Below are positions 13,401-26,819 of a DNA stretch of 64,000 bases, one piece after another; the stretch's first letter is position 1; each line of letters opens with the position of its first letter. The stretch covers positions 35,928,440 through 35,992,439 of the forward strand of contig OX485807.1 in NCBI GenBank assembly GCA_950295325.1, read 5' to 3'. The notes beneath the pieces were generated by a model. The model made no database searches, had not been told where the DNA came from, and was given only the letters and a program-made list of their open reading frames with translations. Position numbers and translations under genes: made by a program. The DNA comes from Polytrichum commune (Eukaryota; Streptophyta; Polytrichopsida; Polytrichales; Polytrichaceae).

Positions 13401-15835
13401 CTACTTTAGAATGCAGAGGAGCACATTCATAACCATAAAGATAGGAAAATCCAGAATATTGGTCACAATCCACACGCTGTTTATCACCTTCAGTTGACCC
13501 AATTCCTTATAAGCTTGGCCCCTTCGGTATAATGCCTTCAGGTTGTTCGGATTCTGACTCAGAACCTGTAAAAAAGCACAATATTTTAGGAACAATTTCT
13601 GAAATTTCCTGAAAATACACTCCATTGCAAAACACTTACTTTTCGTGCCAATTTGTGCATCAGACCTCACATATCCAGCCTACACTTTCAAATTCTAACC
13701 AAGTTTGAGAAAGAAATACTCAAAGGCTGTGATGGCAAGGACATATAATCAGCACTTTTTTGAGCTTCACACCAAACTGCTGAGAAAAACACACACCCTG
13801 ACCTACACAGTAGGAACCTTATAGCAGAATTTCATGTCCATAAGAGACCAAGTGGACAAACCTCAGTGCCCAGCGTAACAGCTTCTGAGAATTGCTTGGT
13901 TTTCAGATAGCAGGACATCAAATTTAGGGAACATGATAATTCCAGGTCCCTAGCTTCCTTGGATGTATGACCAACAAGGTTGTTCTTTGCCTGCCAGGGA
14001 AGGAGACTTTCAGTACGCACAGGAAAAGGGTTGATGAGCTAGGGGTAAAGGTACTGTCAGCAGTCATTCACATGTCAGAAAGTGCCTCAATACAGCCAGA
14101 GAGAGCTACAACCAGAAACCTGAACGAGGCAATGCATTTTAGTAAGTATGTAGTGAAAGGTCAAGATACTCAATACACAACTGCCTAGACTATGCCAAGT
14201 ACAAGCTGAATCTTGAATGACTCGGTAAAATACATGACAAAATCTAAACCAGAAGGAGAATTTCAGCTTGACTCACTCTTAGATATTTCTCAGTTGCCTC
14301 AGAGTACTTGCCAACTCCATGGAGCTGGTTACCCTACATTCAAATAAAGCCACCCTTAGTCCTGAAAGAACTAATGAAATGCAATGACCAATGTGAAAAT
14401 TGGCAATTGAGTATTTTCAGCAGCTGCAGATAATGTGATGCATAGAAAATTGCATACATGTAAAGACCTTCACAAGCCTTCAAGACTGGATGCAAGACTC
14501 ATACAATTGTCAAAATCATGGCGGGAGGGAGTTGTAACTAATAATCAGAATTTTAAAATGTTAACAATGAAAAGTAATACACCATCAAGAGGCTTAACCA
14601 CAGAAGATAAGTTCAGAACAAAACACAACCTGAACAGACAGACAACAGACCTGATTTTTTAAATTCTGTGAACCCTGCAACACATAAGTGCGTTGAGCTT
14701 CAGACTGTAATTTCATGGATGCCAACTCCTCTGGAGAAGCTTGAGCAACTCTTGAGCTCATGTTCACAATTTCATCAGGAGGTATGTTCCTCATCTGCTG
14801 TGCAGCATACTTCAAGTCTTCTGGTCTGAAGTTTTTCATTCCTTCAGTTGCCATACGAATCAAATCTGGATTACTCATCATCTAAACACCCACACATGAA
14901 ATATTATCAGGTCCATGGGTGCACATAAGGCCCTTATACATATAACCCAGCCCCAAATAATGACAGGTCCACCAGGTTGAGAATCAAATCCATCTTCCAC
15001 ATATCAACTCTCAAACAAAGATTATTCATTAGCACAGTGTACTGCATACACCCACTATTAATAAGCTCCTATAACCTAAATTTCAATTTCGTCAATCTCC
15101 CAGAGCAGGAGCAGATACATGCAGGTCCAAGCAGAAAACATAGTCTCCCATTTACAGATACATATGATTTAGGGTGATATGGACACATAACATATGTACA
15201 ACGGTGTTCAAAAAAAGAAAAGAAAAAAGAAAAAAAGAAAACAAGGCACACATGACACATTGTCAAAGAGTGGATCCTTTGATGTAAGTAGGGCCATGGA
15301 CTTGCCACTTTTACAATTTGATCAATTAGATGACGTGGATTTATAAACAAGTGTGGCATGTCGCTTGTGGTCCCACGTTCTCACAATCAGAAGGTTTCGG
15401 TAAGACCATAATGGGTTACTCAAGAAGCACCTTATCCTCACAAAAAGGTGGGGCATGACCAAGATGGGTAGCACAAATAGATGGTCCTATATAGACGCAA
15501 TGAGTATTAACATGTTCCAACTAAAAATCCCTGTAGGACATTGAGATGTGATCCAAATATTTTGAGTCATGTGTCTTCCAAATCCACTTCAAAGGGCTAT
15601 TCCAGTGAGATAGTCGGCACATAAATTGGATCGCTCAAGTACTCAAACTCGCCAATTTATCTAAAATAGGTTTGACTACCTTGAGATTTTGATGTTTTTT
15701 TGCAGCCAAAGTAACATCAATTGAAAAATGACAGCTAAGTTTCATTGATACCTGCTGCTGCATTCTTTGCAAATCCTCGGGCCGGAGCCGGCTCATTTGC
15801 TCCTGAGCCAGCCTCATCATCTCTGGGTCATACAT
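10438..15835 (-). CDS. OEP61: Outer envelope protein 61 / TPR7-like co-chaperone, 560 aa, 12 exons
   Basis: A tail-anchored TPR co-chaperone of the chloroplast envelope/ER that docks Hsp70/Hsp90-bound preproteins in Arabidopsis. Exons, 5' to 3' on minus: 15752-15835, 14651-14881, 14277-14333, 13862-13990, 13488-13565, 13254-13324, 12524-12579, 12334-12378, 12017-12239, 11347-11764, 10713-10856, 10438-10584. All have GT-AG borders and compatible phases, giving one 1683-nt frame. The N-terminus ([20 protein letters not shown]) and the MSNPDL helical region match Arabidopsis OEP61. TPR units occupy about residues 106-217, including the [15 protein letters not shown] helix. Methionine-rich MSPE repeats fill about 290-510. 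Residues about 538-554 form the single C-terminal membrane anchor before HRLGYIGA. The length is close to the Arabidopsis protein. Intron 1 (about 870 bp) may hold repeat debris. Confidence 0.95.
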
Positions 15836-17849
15836 TGTGCTTGAGCCAAAATTTTGACAACTTCAATCCCTGTCCTTCGAACTCCTACAATCTCCACACC
15901 TCCACAACCAAACTGCCACACACAACACGATTTGAATGTGTTTTGAACCAACACAGCACCAAGGAAAAAAGTGATCTACAATTTAATTGAAGGCAAAAGT
16001 GAGATAAAGAGTCACAAGTGTGATTGCAGTCAACAGTGTTGTCTAGGAACACATCTACTCACAAAGGAGCCAGCCTTACAAAGAGAGGGTGAGTAATGAG
16101 GAGGGCTGGAGAGGGAGGGAGAGACAATGCAGAGGGATGGAGGCTGTGAAGGAGGAGAAGGAGCCATGGCCATCATAGATGACAACAAAAATATGAAACG
16201 ATAATATTACTACTTCAAACCCAACATGCATCAAAGATGAAAAGATTCTACTTTCATAGCTTCTGCACAGACCCTCACCTCGAAAGACCCTTTGTAGAAA
16301 GGTTGAGATATTCACGTGCTCGTTGAGGAAATTTTGGTATGGTTTTATAACTCCCATATATAAACGAGCGACCTCTCCAACTCTGAGATTTTATAGCCTA
16401 GCATGTCAACTTCCTGCAAACATGATACCACAAAGGCATATTAGATAATTGCTCACATATCACTAAATAAATTCAGCTCAACGTACACACATGCATTGAT
16501 AGAAATGAGAGCCTAACCGAATCGTAGTTCAGCTCCACGGCACTAATTTTCTCTCATTTTCCGGTCACTGCTCATTGGCAACGTGTAACATATTGCAAAT
16601 TCCTGTTAAGGGGCAGGAAGCTTTGATAGGTAATGAAGAGCCTGTGATCACCAAAACTCAGTGAATGCACAGAAATTCATAAGCTCACATTAAACCCACC
16701 AACAAGTCTAAAGACCTAAGGACAGTCATTACAGTTACTTGCATAGGATTTACTCCCAAAGGAGACGCACTTAGCTGCAAATCGACAGTAGGTAAAGCTA
16801 ACAACTCTAAGTCGTACATCGCATCACTAACGGCAAGCTTGCTTAAAAAGAATCAAGGAGAAAGCTTCTAAAGAAGACCAGATCATAGGACACGTAAGCT
16901 AGAATAAATCAACAACACTGCAACAAACTACGCATTCACAAAACCCTAACACTCAATAAAACTCGACAACGTAACCTATCAGTTAGTCATTCTGGCACAC
17001 ATATCGTACACGAGGCTGCTCTTCAAAGCAGGGACATTGCAGTAATTCCTCAAACTTGCACCAGAGAATCCTTTAAGTCGTTGTTGTCATATATGGAGCC
17101 TCTAAAGCACCAAATTGTTCCATGTACCACTCATGTGTTGCAAGAATTTGTGTGACATGGTACTGCTAATCAGCTTATGATAGATTTCGACCACCAACTG
17201 CTTATGCAAAATCCCTGAATTATTTCAAGATTGATGCAGATGACATCGAATCCGATCCCCTAACTACCACAAACATATGTGCAGATGACAGCCTGAACTA
17301 ACGATACGAGATTTAAACTTAAAAACATATGTCAATTCTGCCACTAAACGCTTGAGACTGGAAACCGAACACTCGGAAACTTGAAATCCTAAAGGAACCA
17401 CTTGGAAATAGAACACTTGGAATCCGAGAGAACATACAAAACCAAGAACACGCATACACTCAAGTGTGTAAGTTTTGATGATGACGATCGTGAACAGATT
17501 AAGAGACGGGAATAACAGGTGTAAGTGCGAGACGAGGAGCATACCAATGACCCATGGCCGGGCAGATCCCGCACATGCAAGGTGATGAGGCAGGCGGTGG
17601 AGTGGCGATGGCTACAAATGAAATAAGCAACTAAAACAATAGACAGGGCGATTTGCAACACGAATTGCAAAGGGAAGAGTGAGTTAGGGTTCGGAGAAGC
17701 AACGCGCGAGACTCCCCTCTCGAGGTACCCACACCGTTCTCGACGTTCTCAAAGTTCTCGAAATGGGAACGCATGGAACACTTGGTAATTTTAACGTGAC
17801 CTTCAAGGATGGAGTTACTGTTACGTCAAGTTACTAACGTCAGATGAAG
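15836..17849. other. Upstream region of OEP61
   Basis: It should hold the OEP61 promoter and 5' untranslated region, perhaps with a leader intron, but no exon can be fixed. Purine-rich tracts near 16.08-16.17 kb and CpG-rich sequence near 17.65-17.76 kb are candidate leader or promoter segments. No protein domain is visible on either strand. Confidence 0.35.
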
Positions 17850-18300
17850 CTACATTAAATATTGTATTTAGTGTCACATGGTGCTGTATTTTATGTCACT
17901 TTGGTAATTTTTCTAATGAAGGTTCGTATGAGTAAGTTTACAAGTACTGTCATGGATGATTGAAATTTGGATGAGAAATCAATTAGTAAGTGACATGAAT
18001 TGCAACATTTTAAACCTGTGATGCCCTAAATTTTATACAAGAAATAACAAAACATTAAAATAGAATGGACCAAATAGAGCAAGAACAAGTAACGTTCAAG
18101 TGTGAATGCAAAGTAGTTAGGAAATTTGCTCAAATTGAAACATAAAACTTGACGCATAGTCTCTGTCCTATAGACAGAGCCAATAATGCTAGGTTTGCAT
18201 TTAGTGTTGATGACACTACCTAGGCTGTTTACAACTAGTCGTATTGAGCAAGACAAATGGAATTGGGGACACTAAATACAATTTTATTTTTTTGTGGTAG
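17850..18300. mobile_element. MITE, CTACA-ended family (inverted-repeat ends)
   Basis: The left end is CTACATTAAATATTGTATTT, followed by AGTGTCA. The reverse complement of the right end is CTACCACAAAAAAATAAAAT, then TGTATTTAGTGTCC. The same end signature and interior (a segment like CATGGATGATTGAAATTTGG) recur at 29943-30246 and, in the other orientation, at 40987-41383 and 62154-62528. It has no coding capacity. The superfamily is not assigned because no target duplication is clear. Confidence 0.65.
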
Positions 18301-19756
18301 CACTTACTATTTGGAACTACGCGATGTCATAACTTCTTGATATGGACTTCATTTCTATCAAAAAGGTTAAACAAGTTGTTTAAACATTGTAAATAATAAA
18401 TCACTTTTCTTAGTAGAAGCTTCCAAATTTATCCAACATGGTAAGTGACCTCAACCATCATAAATAATGGAGGCTCATGGTAATGTTTATGGTATTTTAG
18501 TGTCACTTACTATTTGAGAATTATGTCGTGCTTTACCTTTCCAATATGATTTTATTTCTTTAGCATAAAAGGGAACACACATGCTATTTGGACATTATAT
18601 GACATAAACGACTCGACTTGGTTACAACTTACCTTTTGAGTGAAACAAGTAGTAGGTGACACTCAAATACTATAAATAATATGGGACCCTTAATTTGAAA
18701 TAGCCATCTACCATGTTCAACTACATAGGTATGATGTCCCAACACCCACCCCAATCTTGCACATACTTCTTCAATTTCCACCTCATCTTTTAGGAGAAGC
18801 AAGCAAATCACATGAAGACACGTGACACTTTGTATCTTGGGTGGAAAACAGTTGGCAGGAAAGAACAAAGAATAATTACTTGATGCCTGACCGCATGTAA
18901 GGATAACCCGAGATGAAGAAAACATAACATAATGACACCCCCGTTTCGGCCCTCCCCCTAGGTTAACCCAGTTATTCGTTTTACTCCACTCTGGGAGTTA
19001 GCTTCGATGTCGAAGCGCGAACTTCGAACACCAAGGAAGAAAGAGTCTCCAAGGAAATCACACCAACATATGTATCGCCGCATCGTTGCAACACAGGTTA
19101 GCAAAACGATTACTGGTTGCTAATGTCTAAAACGATGATTACTGGTAGCTGACGCCCAAAAAAATTTAAAAAAACGGCGGTGTGTGGTGCGCGCACGACG
19201 ATGCTTACCGCAGTCGATGTGTGCGGACGAGATGGGAGAATCTCGTGCGCTGCGATGATGTTGGCGGGAAGACAGATATGAAGTTCTTCAGGATTGGTGA
19301 TGTGACGAAGCAAGATTCGCGTTCAGAAGCAGGGGAGGAAGCGGGAAGGTTGTTTTCATTCTTTTGGTTTTTTGGCGGTGCGGGGGTTTTTGTGGAAAAT
19401 GGCGAAGGAGGAGAGACGGCGGAGACGAAGTAAATGTTAGGGGATTGGAAATCTCATTTTTTGAAAAGTGTGCATTTTTTGTTCAGAGGGTTGAGTTAGG
19501 TTGCACCAACGCAGGGGCGTTTCTGTGCGCGGATTAGGTCAAGTAGTCGGGCACGGAAGCCTATCCTTCGTCGTTGCTGGATTTGGTTGTGGAAAATGGC
19601 GAAGGAGGAGAGAAGGTGGAGAGGAAGAAACAATTAGGGAGTTGAAAGTTTACTAGAAATCATTGCGAGGAGAGTGAGGTAGCAACGTTGGAGACATTGG
19701 CAGTTAAGAAAGGGAGGTAGAGAAAGAGCTGGGGGGAGCAGGAAAGGGAGGCAGAG
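18301..19756. other. Spacer and MED17 leader/promoter region
   Basis: 18.3-18.95 kb is featureless AT-rich DNA. From about 18.95 kb the composition becomes CpG-richer, as expected near the MED17 promoter. A segment starting GTGGAAAATGGCGAAGGAGG occurs at about 19391 and again at about 19589, a local direct duplication in the probable 5' leader. The 83-codon plus frame at 19182-19433 is not convincing as a gene. Confidence 0.4.
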
Positions 19757-22700
19757 ATGGCGGGCAGGCTGACGATCTCGCTGGATCCTCTGCCCCTGAA
19801 GAGGGTTCTGGCCATGGAGGAGAATGGCACCGAGCATCTGCCGCCGTAAGTTTGTCTTCTTTCTCTCCTCCATCTCTTCGTTTTCAACCCTACTGGTAGT
19901 ATGAATCCAAGTTTCCTGCTGGTCAACAACAGAGAAAGGTAATTCACATTTTGCTGTTTAGAGCTCGAAAATTGCACCAATCATTGGTGGTGGAACAACA
20001 TCAGTGAATGTTCATGGTTTAAGAAGATGCAGGTGGATATCACCAAGTGTAGGTCAGTGTGCACGTCTCGCTCACTTTGAAATAATAGATGAAAGGAGGA
20101 AAATTGCCTCTACTTTCTTTCTATAGAGTTCATAGAACAGTGATAGGGCATTCACTTTTTTATTTATTTCTCATCACGTTGCTGACATTTAGCTGCATTT
20201 TGTAAACCATGACTTGCAGCAATCTAATTTGCTTGAAATCCATTTCTGGTCTTTTAATCACCTGAACAATACTCAACATCCTAAATGTCAAAGGGCATGG
20301 TTTAACGTTTTGCACAATCTGTGGAGTGGGGATTAAACTTAAGGGTGTACTCGCTGTTTAAGTTTATGAGTATCCTCAGGATTTGAACAAGATATCCTAG
20401 ATTTCATAAGGGAAGCATTTTGATGATCACTGAGAGTTGGAAAAGTGAAACACTATAATGTGTTTGTCAAGGTCTACTTTATGCTCTGACAGGGGCACCT
20501 TTCTTGCATCTATTATGTCTGTGGCTTCCAAGTTTGGACCCTTGCTTCCTTCTTTTGCATATTCCTAAGAGACCAATTGGGTCAAAAGTAGGTTGTGTTC
20601 TCCTTTGGGAGCACCATCACAGATGACGATATAGTATAGGAGCTGGTTTATGTTTTCTCGAGTGTCTTGTATCCATGTACTTCTGTATACTGCTCGTTCC
20701 TACTTTGTGGATTTAACAATAATGTTATCATTATTTCTGTCCCAAATTCCTGGGTAGGTATTCTCTGTCAGTCAGCCTCGGAAGTATGCTAGAATCAGAC
20801 ATCACTGCATGGCTTTTGTTGTAGATGACATATTCTAGGACCTGGAGACACCCTTGACTTGAACAACAAGACATGCTCTGATGGCTGTTTCATCAGTTAT
20901 CAAAAACTCCTAAATGATCACCTTACCTGACATATACTTGGATCCTGTTTTGCAACATGCGTAGGGAGCTAAGTCAAGAGGAGAAGTCCTTAGCACTTTT
21001 AGCTCGCATTGACTTTGGACAAGAGGCCAAGAAGGCAAAAACTGAAGATGGCACTAAGGAGAAAGAAGAGGAGGCAGTTCAAGTTTGGCCGTGGCAGGGA
21101 CTTGTAGAGCACTTAAACCAGGCCCATCAAGAACTGATCGTCATCCTCGACCTGATTAGTCATGTGCGTCCCTTCCAATTCTTCACAAGTTTCTTCACGA
21201 TCTAGACTGGATGTTTCAAAAACTGTGTTGCCCTCTTGTCCAAAAATATACCCTATCAGGCAGAGGTTGATATCAAGATTGTTACTCTGCAGGTGGAGGA
21301 GAGTGAGGCAGTGACAGTGGCCAGGATGGAGCGACCAAAGTTGCTGCAACATGAGAATTGCTCAGATTTAGCATTGCGGGCATCCTCCAAGCTCCATCAC
21401 TTTCGTGTAAGTCAGTAATATTATTATGGAGCATTCTCATGAGTTCTAAAAGCAGTTGACCACTGCATTTTATTAGTTTCTATAGAGATGTCTTCCTTCT
21501 TATGATACAACTCCCTCTAGGAATCTTAAGGCATAACTTGCTGGGATTATTATGATGGCATTTTTGTAGCAGGTTCACTATTCTGCAATTTTAATGTTTT
21601 GTTTGATATCTGTGGTGGAAAGTGGCATAATCAGTGATATTAAACTGCTGTTTGGACTATGTCATCAGAATGTTGGAAAATACTTGAAGCGATCAGCACA
21701 AGCTTTGGAACACCAGGTCGAAAGGGAAGCTGTTTTTTATGGTGCTCTTATGAGGTACCTTCTCTAGATCCAAATTGTCATTGTCTGAACTGGGGATATT
21801 ATAAGATAGCAATCTACTGTTGCAATAATTTCGTTCAGGATTAATGATAGTATAGCCATGCCTACTACCTCTTACCTATTATATTACATCTCACATCTGT
21901 CAGTGTATCATCAATTCTTGATGTTGTCCATACAGATGCAAAGTTCATGATGTAAATACGTGATGTGAATTTTGATGAAGGTTGCAACGGAATTGGAAAG
22001 TAAAACGGCAGCGAGGCGTAGCAGCTGGCCCGGGTGGGAGTGCAGGGTTTTCTATTGATGTTGGAACTAGTGAAGCTGCCCCTTCTGTTGTCATAGTTGA
22101 TCAAGACCCAGCAGGTTTATTAGTAGCACATCGACCAGCAGGAAATTCACTTGCATCCCTCCATGTGACACTCCATGCAAAAGCAACTGCCTTCCAGTCT
22201 GAACAAAGGGCACATGGATTTAGTGGACCAGAAGCAACTGCAGCTGAGGAGAGGTCTGATGGTGCAGGGTCACAGGACGCATCTAAGCTAGACAGAAGTG
22301 TAGGAGATGGGGTAGACAGGGGTGCAGTCAGTGCCCAAGCAGTGTTAAGACAAATTCAAACTGCAAGCTTTGATGAGCAGGTATGGTATATGCACTCCTC
22401 GTATCTGATATTACTGGATTTCCATCAATGTCAATTGATGTCCATGTCCACTGATTTACATCATTTTTGGTACTTATGTGGAGTGGTGCAGGTGTTTGAA
22501 TGGGTGGGGCGGGAGGCTCTTTTGCTATCATCAACCTTAAGTGTATCCGGCCTCAGTGATTCATGCCTTCAGCTTAGTCTTGGCTATGCCACCACTGTTA
22601 CCCTGAACCTCATTCCTATATCTTCTCCAGTTGGGGAATCTCAAGGACCAGTCCAAGAGGAAATAGATGCCAGAAAATATTCACAAAATAGATTGCCTGC

Positions 22701-24153
22701 AAATGAGGCCAGTTTGGGTATCTGCTTCCAGCAAGCTTATCAACAGTATATGAATGACAGGCATGACCAAGTTCATCCTAAAGAAGCTGGGAAATCCAAG
22801 GAGTCACAAAGTGAGGCTGCTGTGTTGATCAAGCATCTTTCAGCCACTATGCGGCACCGTGTTGCATGTGAGAAGCTTCTGGCCGTACTTGAAAGACAGG
22901 TCAATCGTAAACACCCAAATATTACTTTCAGCTCTTCTAAAGTGTAGCTCATTGTGTCCATAACGGTTCTGTACTAGGTCATGGTATCATGTGATGTTAT
23001 TGTGGCCAAGAGAGTTGTTTAGTGGCATTGTCTTTGAACGCTTTTATGTCTCAGTTTAATTTCCCTATTTCATCTGTAGTACTGAAATTGTATATAATGT
23101 ACTTATTGAAAGGTTTATGACACCAATGTATTTACTGACCATTTGTTGACTGCTTCAAGAAGACTGGCCAATAGGTCCATGGTTCTGGACTTGTCTGTCA
23201 ATGTATCATTTCTTGACTGATAATTACATGTTTATGGGAAAGCAGGTTGCTGGAGTTCCACATCTTCGACTCTCATCCCATCCTACATGGCATTCTCAGG
23301 TGTCTGCCTGGGACCTGTGGCTTGATCTTCCAGATTCAACCATGGTTGACAGATGGCAGGCCAACATTGTGTTGAGAGAGGATGCACTGACCATTGCAGG
23401 ACTACCTCCTGGGAAAGGTGGTAACCAGGCCCCTGTGGCGTGCACCTTATCAGAGCTCTCACCGTTTCTTTTGTATCAGGTGTTTATATTCTTGCATTCA
23501 TCCATATTTCAGTATGAGTTTGAGTTGTACTGCAGAAGATTGTGAGTAGATTAGGATAGTTTAAGGAAGAGGTACAAGTACCTGCAATCTTTGGTGTATA
23601 TGCATTAGGATGATGCTTTCCTCAAGACATTTTTATTCAGGAAGATTGCCTGTATAAAAATGTATACAGGCATCAATCAAGAAATAGAGGATTCTTTTTG
23701 TATAAAAATGTCTCGATAGGCGTTTTCAATGGCCTTGATAGGGTCCTCTTGACTTCCTCAATTGAATCATAGTGGTTTGAGTGTGCTTGGCAGGTGGCAG
23801 AGCACTTGGTTAGCTGGTTACATGCAGAGGCAACCTGCATGGGCATGGAAGTGCGACGTGATTTATTAAGTATCACATTTGAATTGGACTCTTTTGAGGA
23901 TGTTTGCCTGGTTGCATCCCCAACTATCAGATCCCACAGCATTAATTGGTCCTTACGACCTGCTGGCAACAGCAGACTAGATGACTATGGTGGCTTTCAA
24001 GGTTTTCTAGGTCCTCTGTCTCTAGAGTCTCTCAGGAAGATTGTCATTGATCTTATGACCGACAAGTTGGATTCAAAACTGGGTGGAGATGCATCTGTAC
24101 GTGGTGAAGCTTTGTCTGAACCTGACAGATTTGCTCGCCATCCTGGCCCCTGA
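19757..24153 (+). CDS. MED17: Mediator complex subunit 17, 629 aa, 8 exons
   Basis: MED17 is a head-module scaffold of Mediator, the nuclear coactivator linking transcription factors to RNA polymerase II. Exons: 19757-19845, 20965-21163, 21293-21406, 21669-21754, 21981-22380, 22492-22899, 23246-23479, 23794-24153. All junctions are GT-AG and in phase, giving an 1890-nt frame. Diagnostic matches to Arabidopsis MED17 are the N-terminal LDPLPLKRVLAMEENGTEH, then AHQELIVILDLISH, EAVTVARMERPK, YLKRSAQALE, and LQRNWKVKRQR at about 164-174, then the C-terminal RLSSHPTWHS segment. The length is near the Arabidopsis protein (about 650 aa). The ATG was chosen because it opens the conserved LDPLPLKR block. 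The tail after MTDKLDSK is not conserved. Intron 1 (1119 bp) is the longest. Confidence 0.95.
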
Positions 24154-25233
24154 TCCAAAGCTAAATCTGGGAGGCTTGTATGACAAGGTGTTCCATGTTC
24201 TTGTTGTACATCCTTCTGTGAATCAAATAGGAAGCATAGAGGAATCCTTCATTTGTACAATTTCAATTTTGTTTCCTTTTTCACCCTTGTGTACTACAGA
24301 TGAACCTGAAGGAACAGAATAGGTAGGCGTGGGTCTTCACACTTTTAATATCCCTTCAGAATCAGGGATATAGACTAGAGCTCTGCACATGCATTGTTTG
24401 GAGCCAGCTCTCAACCTTGGGTCTCTAAACCCTAAACTTTATTTTATGTACAACAAATTGGCAACCTCTGGAAACAATCTGCATTTGACCACTTCAAGCC
24501 AAGTAATCTTGAGAGCTGATAGATCTTTGTCTGGCATCTATTGTATTCTTGAAGTCTTGCACCATCTTTAATGGATTATCAAGGATTGCAGCACTCTTTC
24601 TCTTGTGAGTTGAGATTTTTCAACTAGGACAAATTGGAAAAGTCGGACAAATCAAGTAGAATGATCACACTGCTGGTTGTGAAGACCTGAAGAAAGATTC
24701 AGTAGGCCTTTTGTTGGAAAATCTGCCAACTTACATGCTAGTTTGCAAGATCTGGTTGCCAAAGTAGGTGATGCCAAGATCTGTGTCCAAGGTTGTATTA
24801 TTATATTAACAACATTTGTTCAATACGGTACATCAAGGTAGTCATTCATCAGCACGAGCAGCTATTTGTCAGACTTCGGGTTTAAAGTGATAAGATCATT
24901 AGATGACAGTGAAACTGAATGTTATGGAAGATATGAGTCAATGACCTAATATCAACAACTCACATTTTGAGTATTTGGGCGGCTCACTGTTCAACACCTA
25001 CTTTTTGCATTCCTATGGAGTTTTCCAGCTTTCACTTTCCAATGATTCTAACAATGTGATAATGCAATGTCCCCACAGTTCTTAAGATCTGCCTTGAACC
25101 CAAGATAATTTCTATGTGCACACAGGCAACCTATTCGCGAAGGCAACTTAATTACACAACAGCGTAGCTTCGCGAGGGCATATTGAATTTCACGGTTGGT
25201 CTTTAAATCAGAATCCTGTTTACTTTACTAGTT
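24154..25233. other. MED17 downstream region up to the U5 array
   Basis: It contains the probable MED17 3' untranslated region, then sequence without recognisable genes. The stretch near 25.1-25.2 kb leads into the first U5 unit. No repeat boundary marks the array edge. Confidence 0.4.
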
Positions 25234-25346
25234 GGGCCCCAGAGGGGGCGATCCAAAAAATTGAGTATGCTAGTAGATGTGCCCAGCGCACGGTATTCTT
25301 TAGTAAAAGGCGAAAGAATAGTTCGCTCTGTGCTGAACACCCAGCT
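25234..25346 (-). ncRNA. U5: U5 spliceosomal snRNA gene, copy 1
   Basis: Read on minus, it has the 5' stem, the invariant loop I CGCCTTTTACTAAAG closed by an ATTCTTT/AAAGAAT stem, the Sm site ATTTTTTGG, and a 3' hairpin of GCCCC and GGGGC around TCT. The basal stem is GCTGG/CTAGC, where a paired C-G to U-A change keeps the pairing. Upstream are an element ATCCCATACAG (25413-25423) and a TATAAAG box (25375-25381) about 30 nt before the inferred start. Ends are estimated to a few bases. Confidence 0.9.
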
Positions 25347-25993
25347 GTATGAATGTGAAGTCTGCCGAAGGGCACTTTATACCTAAGGTCCTCTCATTGT
25401 TCATCTCGCTAACTGTATGGGATTATGGGAGCTCTAATGGGTTTCATGAAGCGTACATGATGCCTTCATTTGCTCATTACTCTTAAGAGATTGAGATGCA
25501 TATATTTGCGTTGGGTTGAATGTGAAAGAGAGCAAGCCAGAGATCATTACGTAATGAAATATGTTATTGGGAGGTCAACAAGGTTGATGTAGCTTGACAT
25601 GCCTTTGAAGGTAGTGATCAAGGCCGAGACTCCTGTGCTCCGTGGTAGCGATGATTTGTGGACACGAAAGGACCCCGAAAGGTGGGAGTGGAAGGATTGT
25701 TCTTGCTGGGATGATTTTAGTGCAAAGAAGGTACAACGAAGATTGCGGTTGAGAAGTCACTCTACAATCTTCACAGAGCCATTTCCAAGCTTATCTGGCG
25801 CCTGCTGGTGAATGTAAACTTAAGACAATTTAGGATGCAATAGGTGGATGTTAGAGCATGATCGCACATTGTACACCATACACTAACACAAAGGCGTGCT
25901 AAATCAGGTAAATCTGTGCATCACGTTTTCAGATTAGGTACAAGGTAAGATAAAACTTTGAGCATTCGTTTCCAACTTTGACTTGCATAAGGT

Positions 25994-26106
25994 AAGCCCC
26001 GGAAGAGGCAATCCAAAAAGAGGAGTATGCCGGTAAGTATGGTCAACACACTGTATTCTTTAGTAAAAGGCGAAAGAATAGTTCGCTCTGTGTTGAGCAC
26101 CCGGCT
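25994..26106 (-). ncRNA. U5: U5 snRNA gene, copy 2
   Basis: The loop I and closing stem are intact. The middle stem is CAACACA/TGTGTTG, fully paired through compensating changes relative to the consensus. The Sm-like site is CTTTTTGG rather than ATTTTTTGG. The 3' hairpin is weaker (GCC/GGC). The upstream element is at 26183-26193 and a TATATATAAAC box at 26134-26144. A 3' box-like CAAGTCAAA follows the gene, matching the plant snRNA 3'-box pattern CA-AGTNNAA. Confidence 0.85.
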
Positions 26107-26706
26107 CTGGTTGTCACTGTACCAGACGAAGGGGTTTATATATAGTAATTGTAGCTGGCTGCTTCAAGCTCCTCATCACCAATGGTATGGGGCTAATGGA
26201 AAAATATCTCGAAACGTGAGTGTGTCATCGTGTCGACATTTTCTCATCTCGATTGTAACTTTGGGATAGCACTTATGTATGGGTGATTGTATGTTGGGGA
26301 TACAACTCTTTATGAGGCAACCGATCATTATCAGTTCTTGACAAAACTGACTTCACTTTATGAATAACTTGAAGAAGGTGTACACATGGCAGGAAAAATG
26401 TAGCTTTCAATGGGCAACAACATGCGCGCATCAGGTAAGTGAGGTACATATTACTCACTGCATATTACATTCAATTATAGTACTCAAGACGCAATGTGCT
26501 GAGAGGAGTGCTCAATAGCTGTTGACACAGAAACTCACTGCATTCTTCGGTGCAGTGATCTGCCTTTGAGAGGTTACCATCGTGGCTGTAGAGAGAATGG
26601 AAGTAAAATGGTATTCACGGATGATTCCATATGGATTCTCTATTCTTCAGGGATGCATATTCGAAGTTTATGCATTCCTAGCTATTTCATTTTTTGGACA
26701 TTGGTT

Positions 26707-26819
26707 GGGCCCTCAACGGGCGATCCAAAAAGGAAGGGTGTGCCGGTGGGTTTACCCAGGGCACGGCATTCTCTAGTAAAAAGGCGAAAGAATAGTCGTT
26801 CTGTGCTGAGCACCCGGCT
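26707..26819 (-). ncRNA. U5: U5 snRNA-like gene, copy 3, loop I altered
   Basis: Overall U5 fold with upstream element GTCCCTACACT (26882-26892), but the TATA-like box near 26847-26855 is degenerate. Loop I reads CGCCTTTTTACTA, with one extra T in the otherwise invariant U tract that contacts exon ends. The middle stem also has a C-C mismatch. This copy is probably a pseudogene or functionally impaired. Confidence 0.75.
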
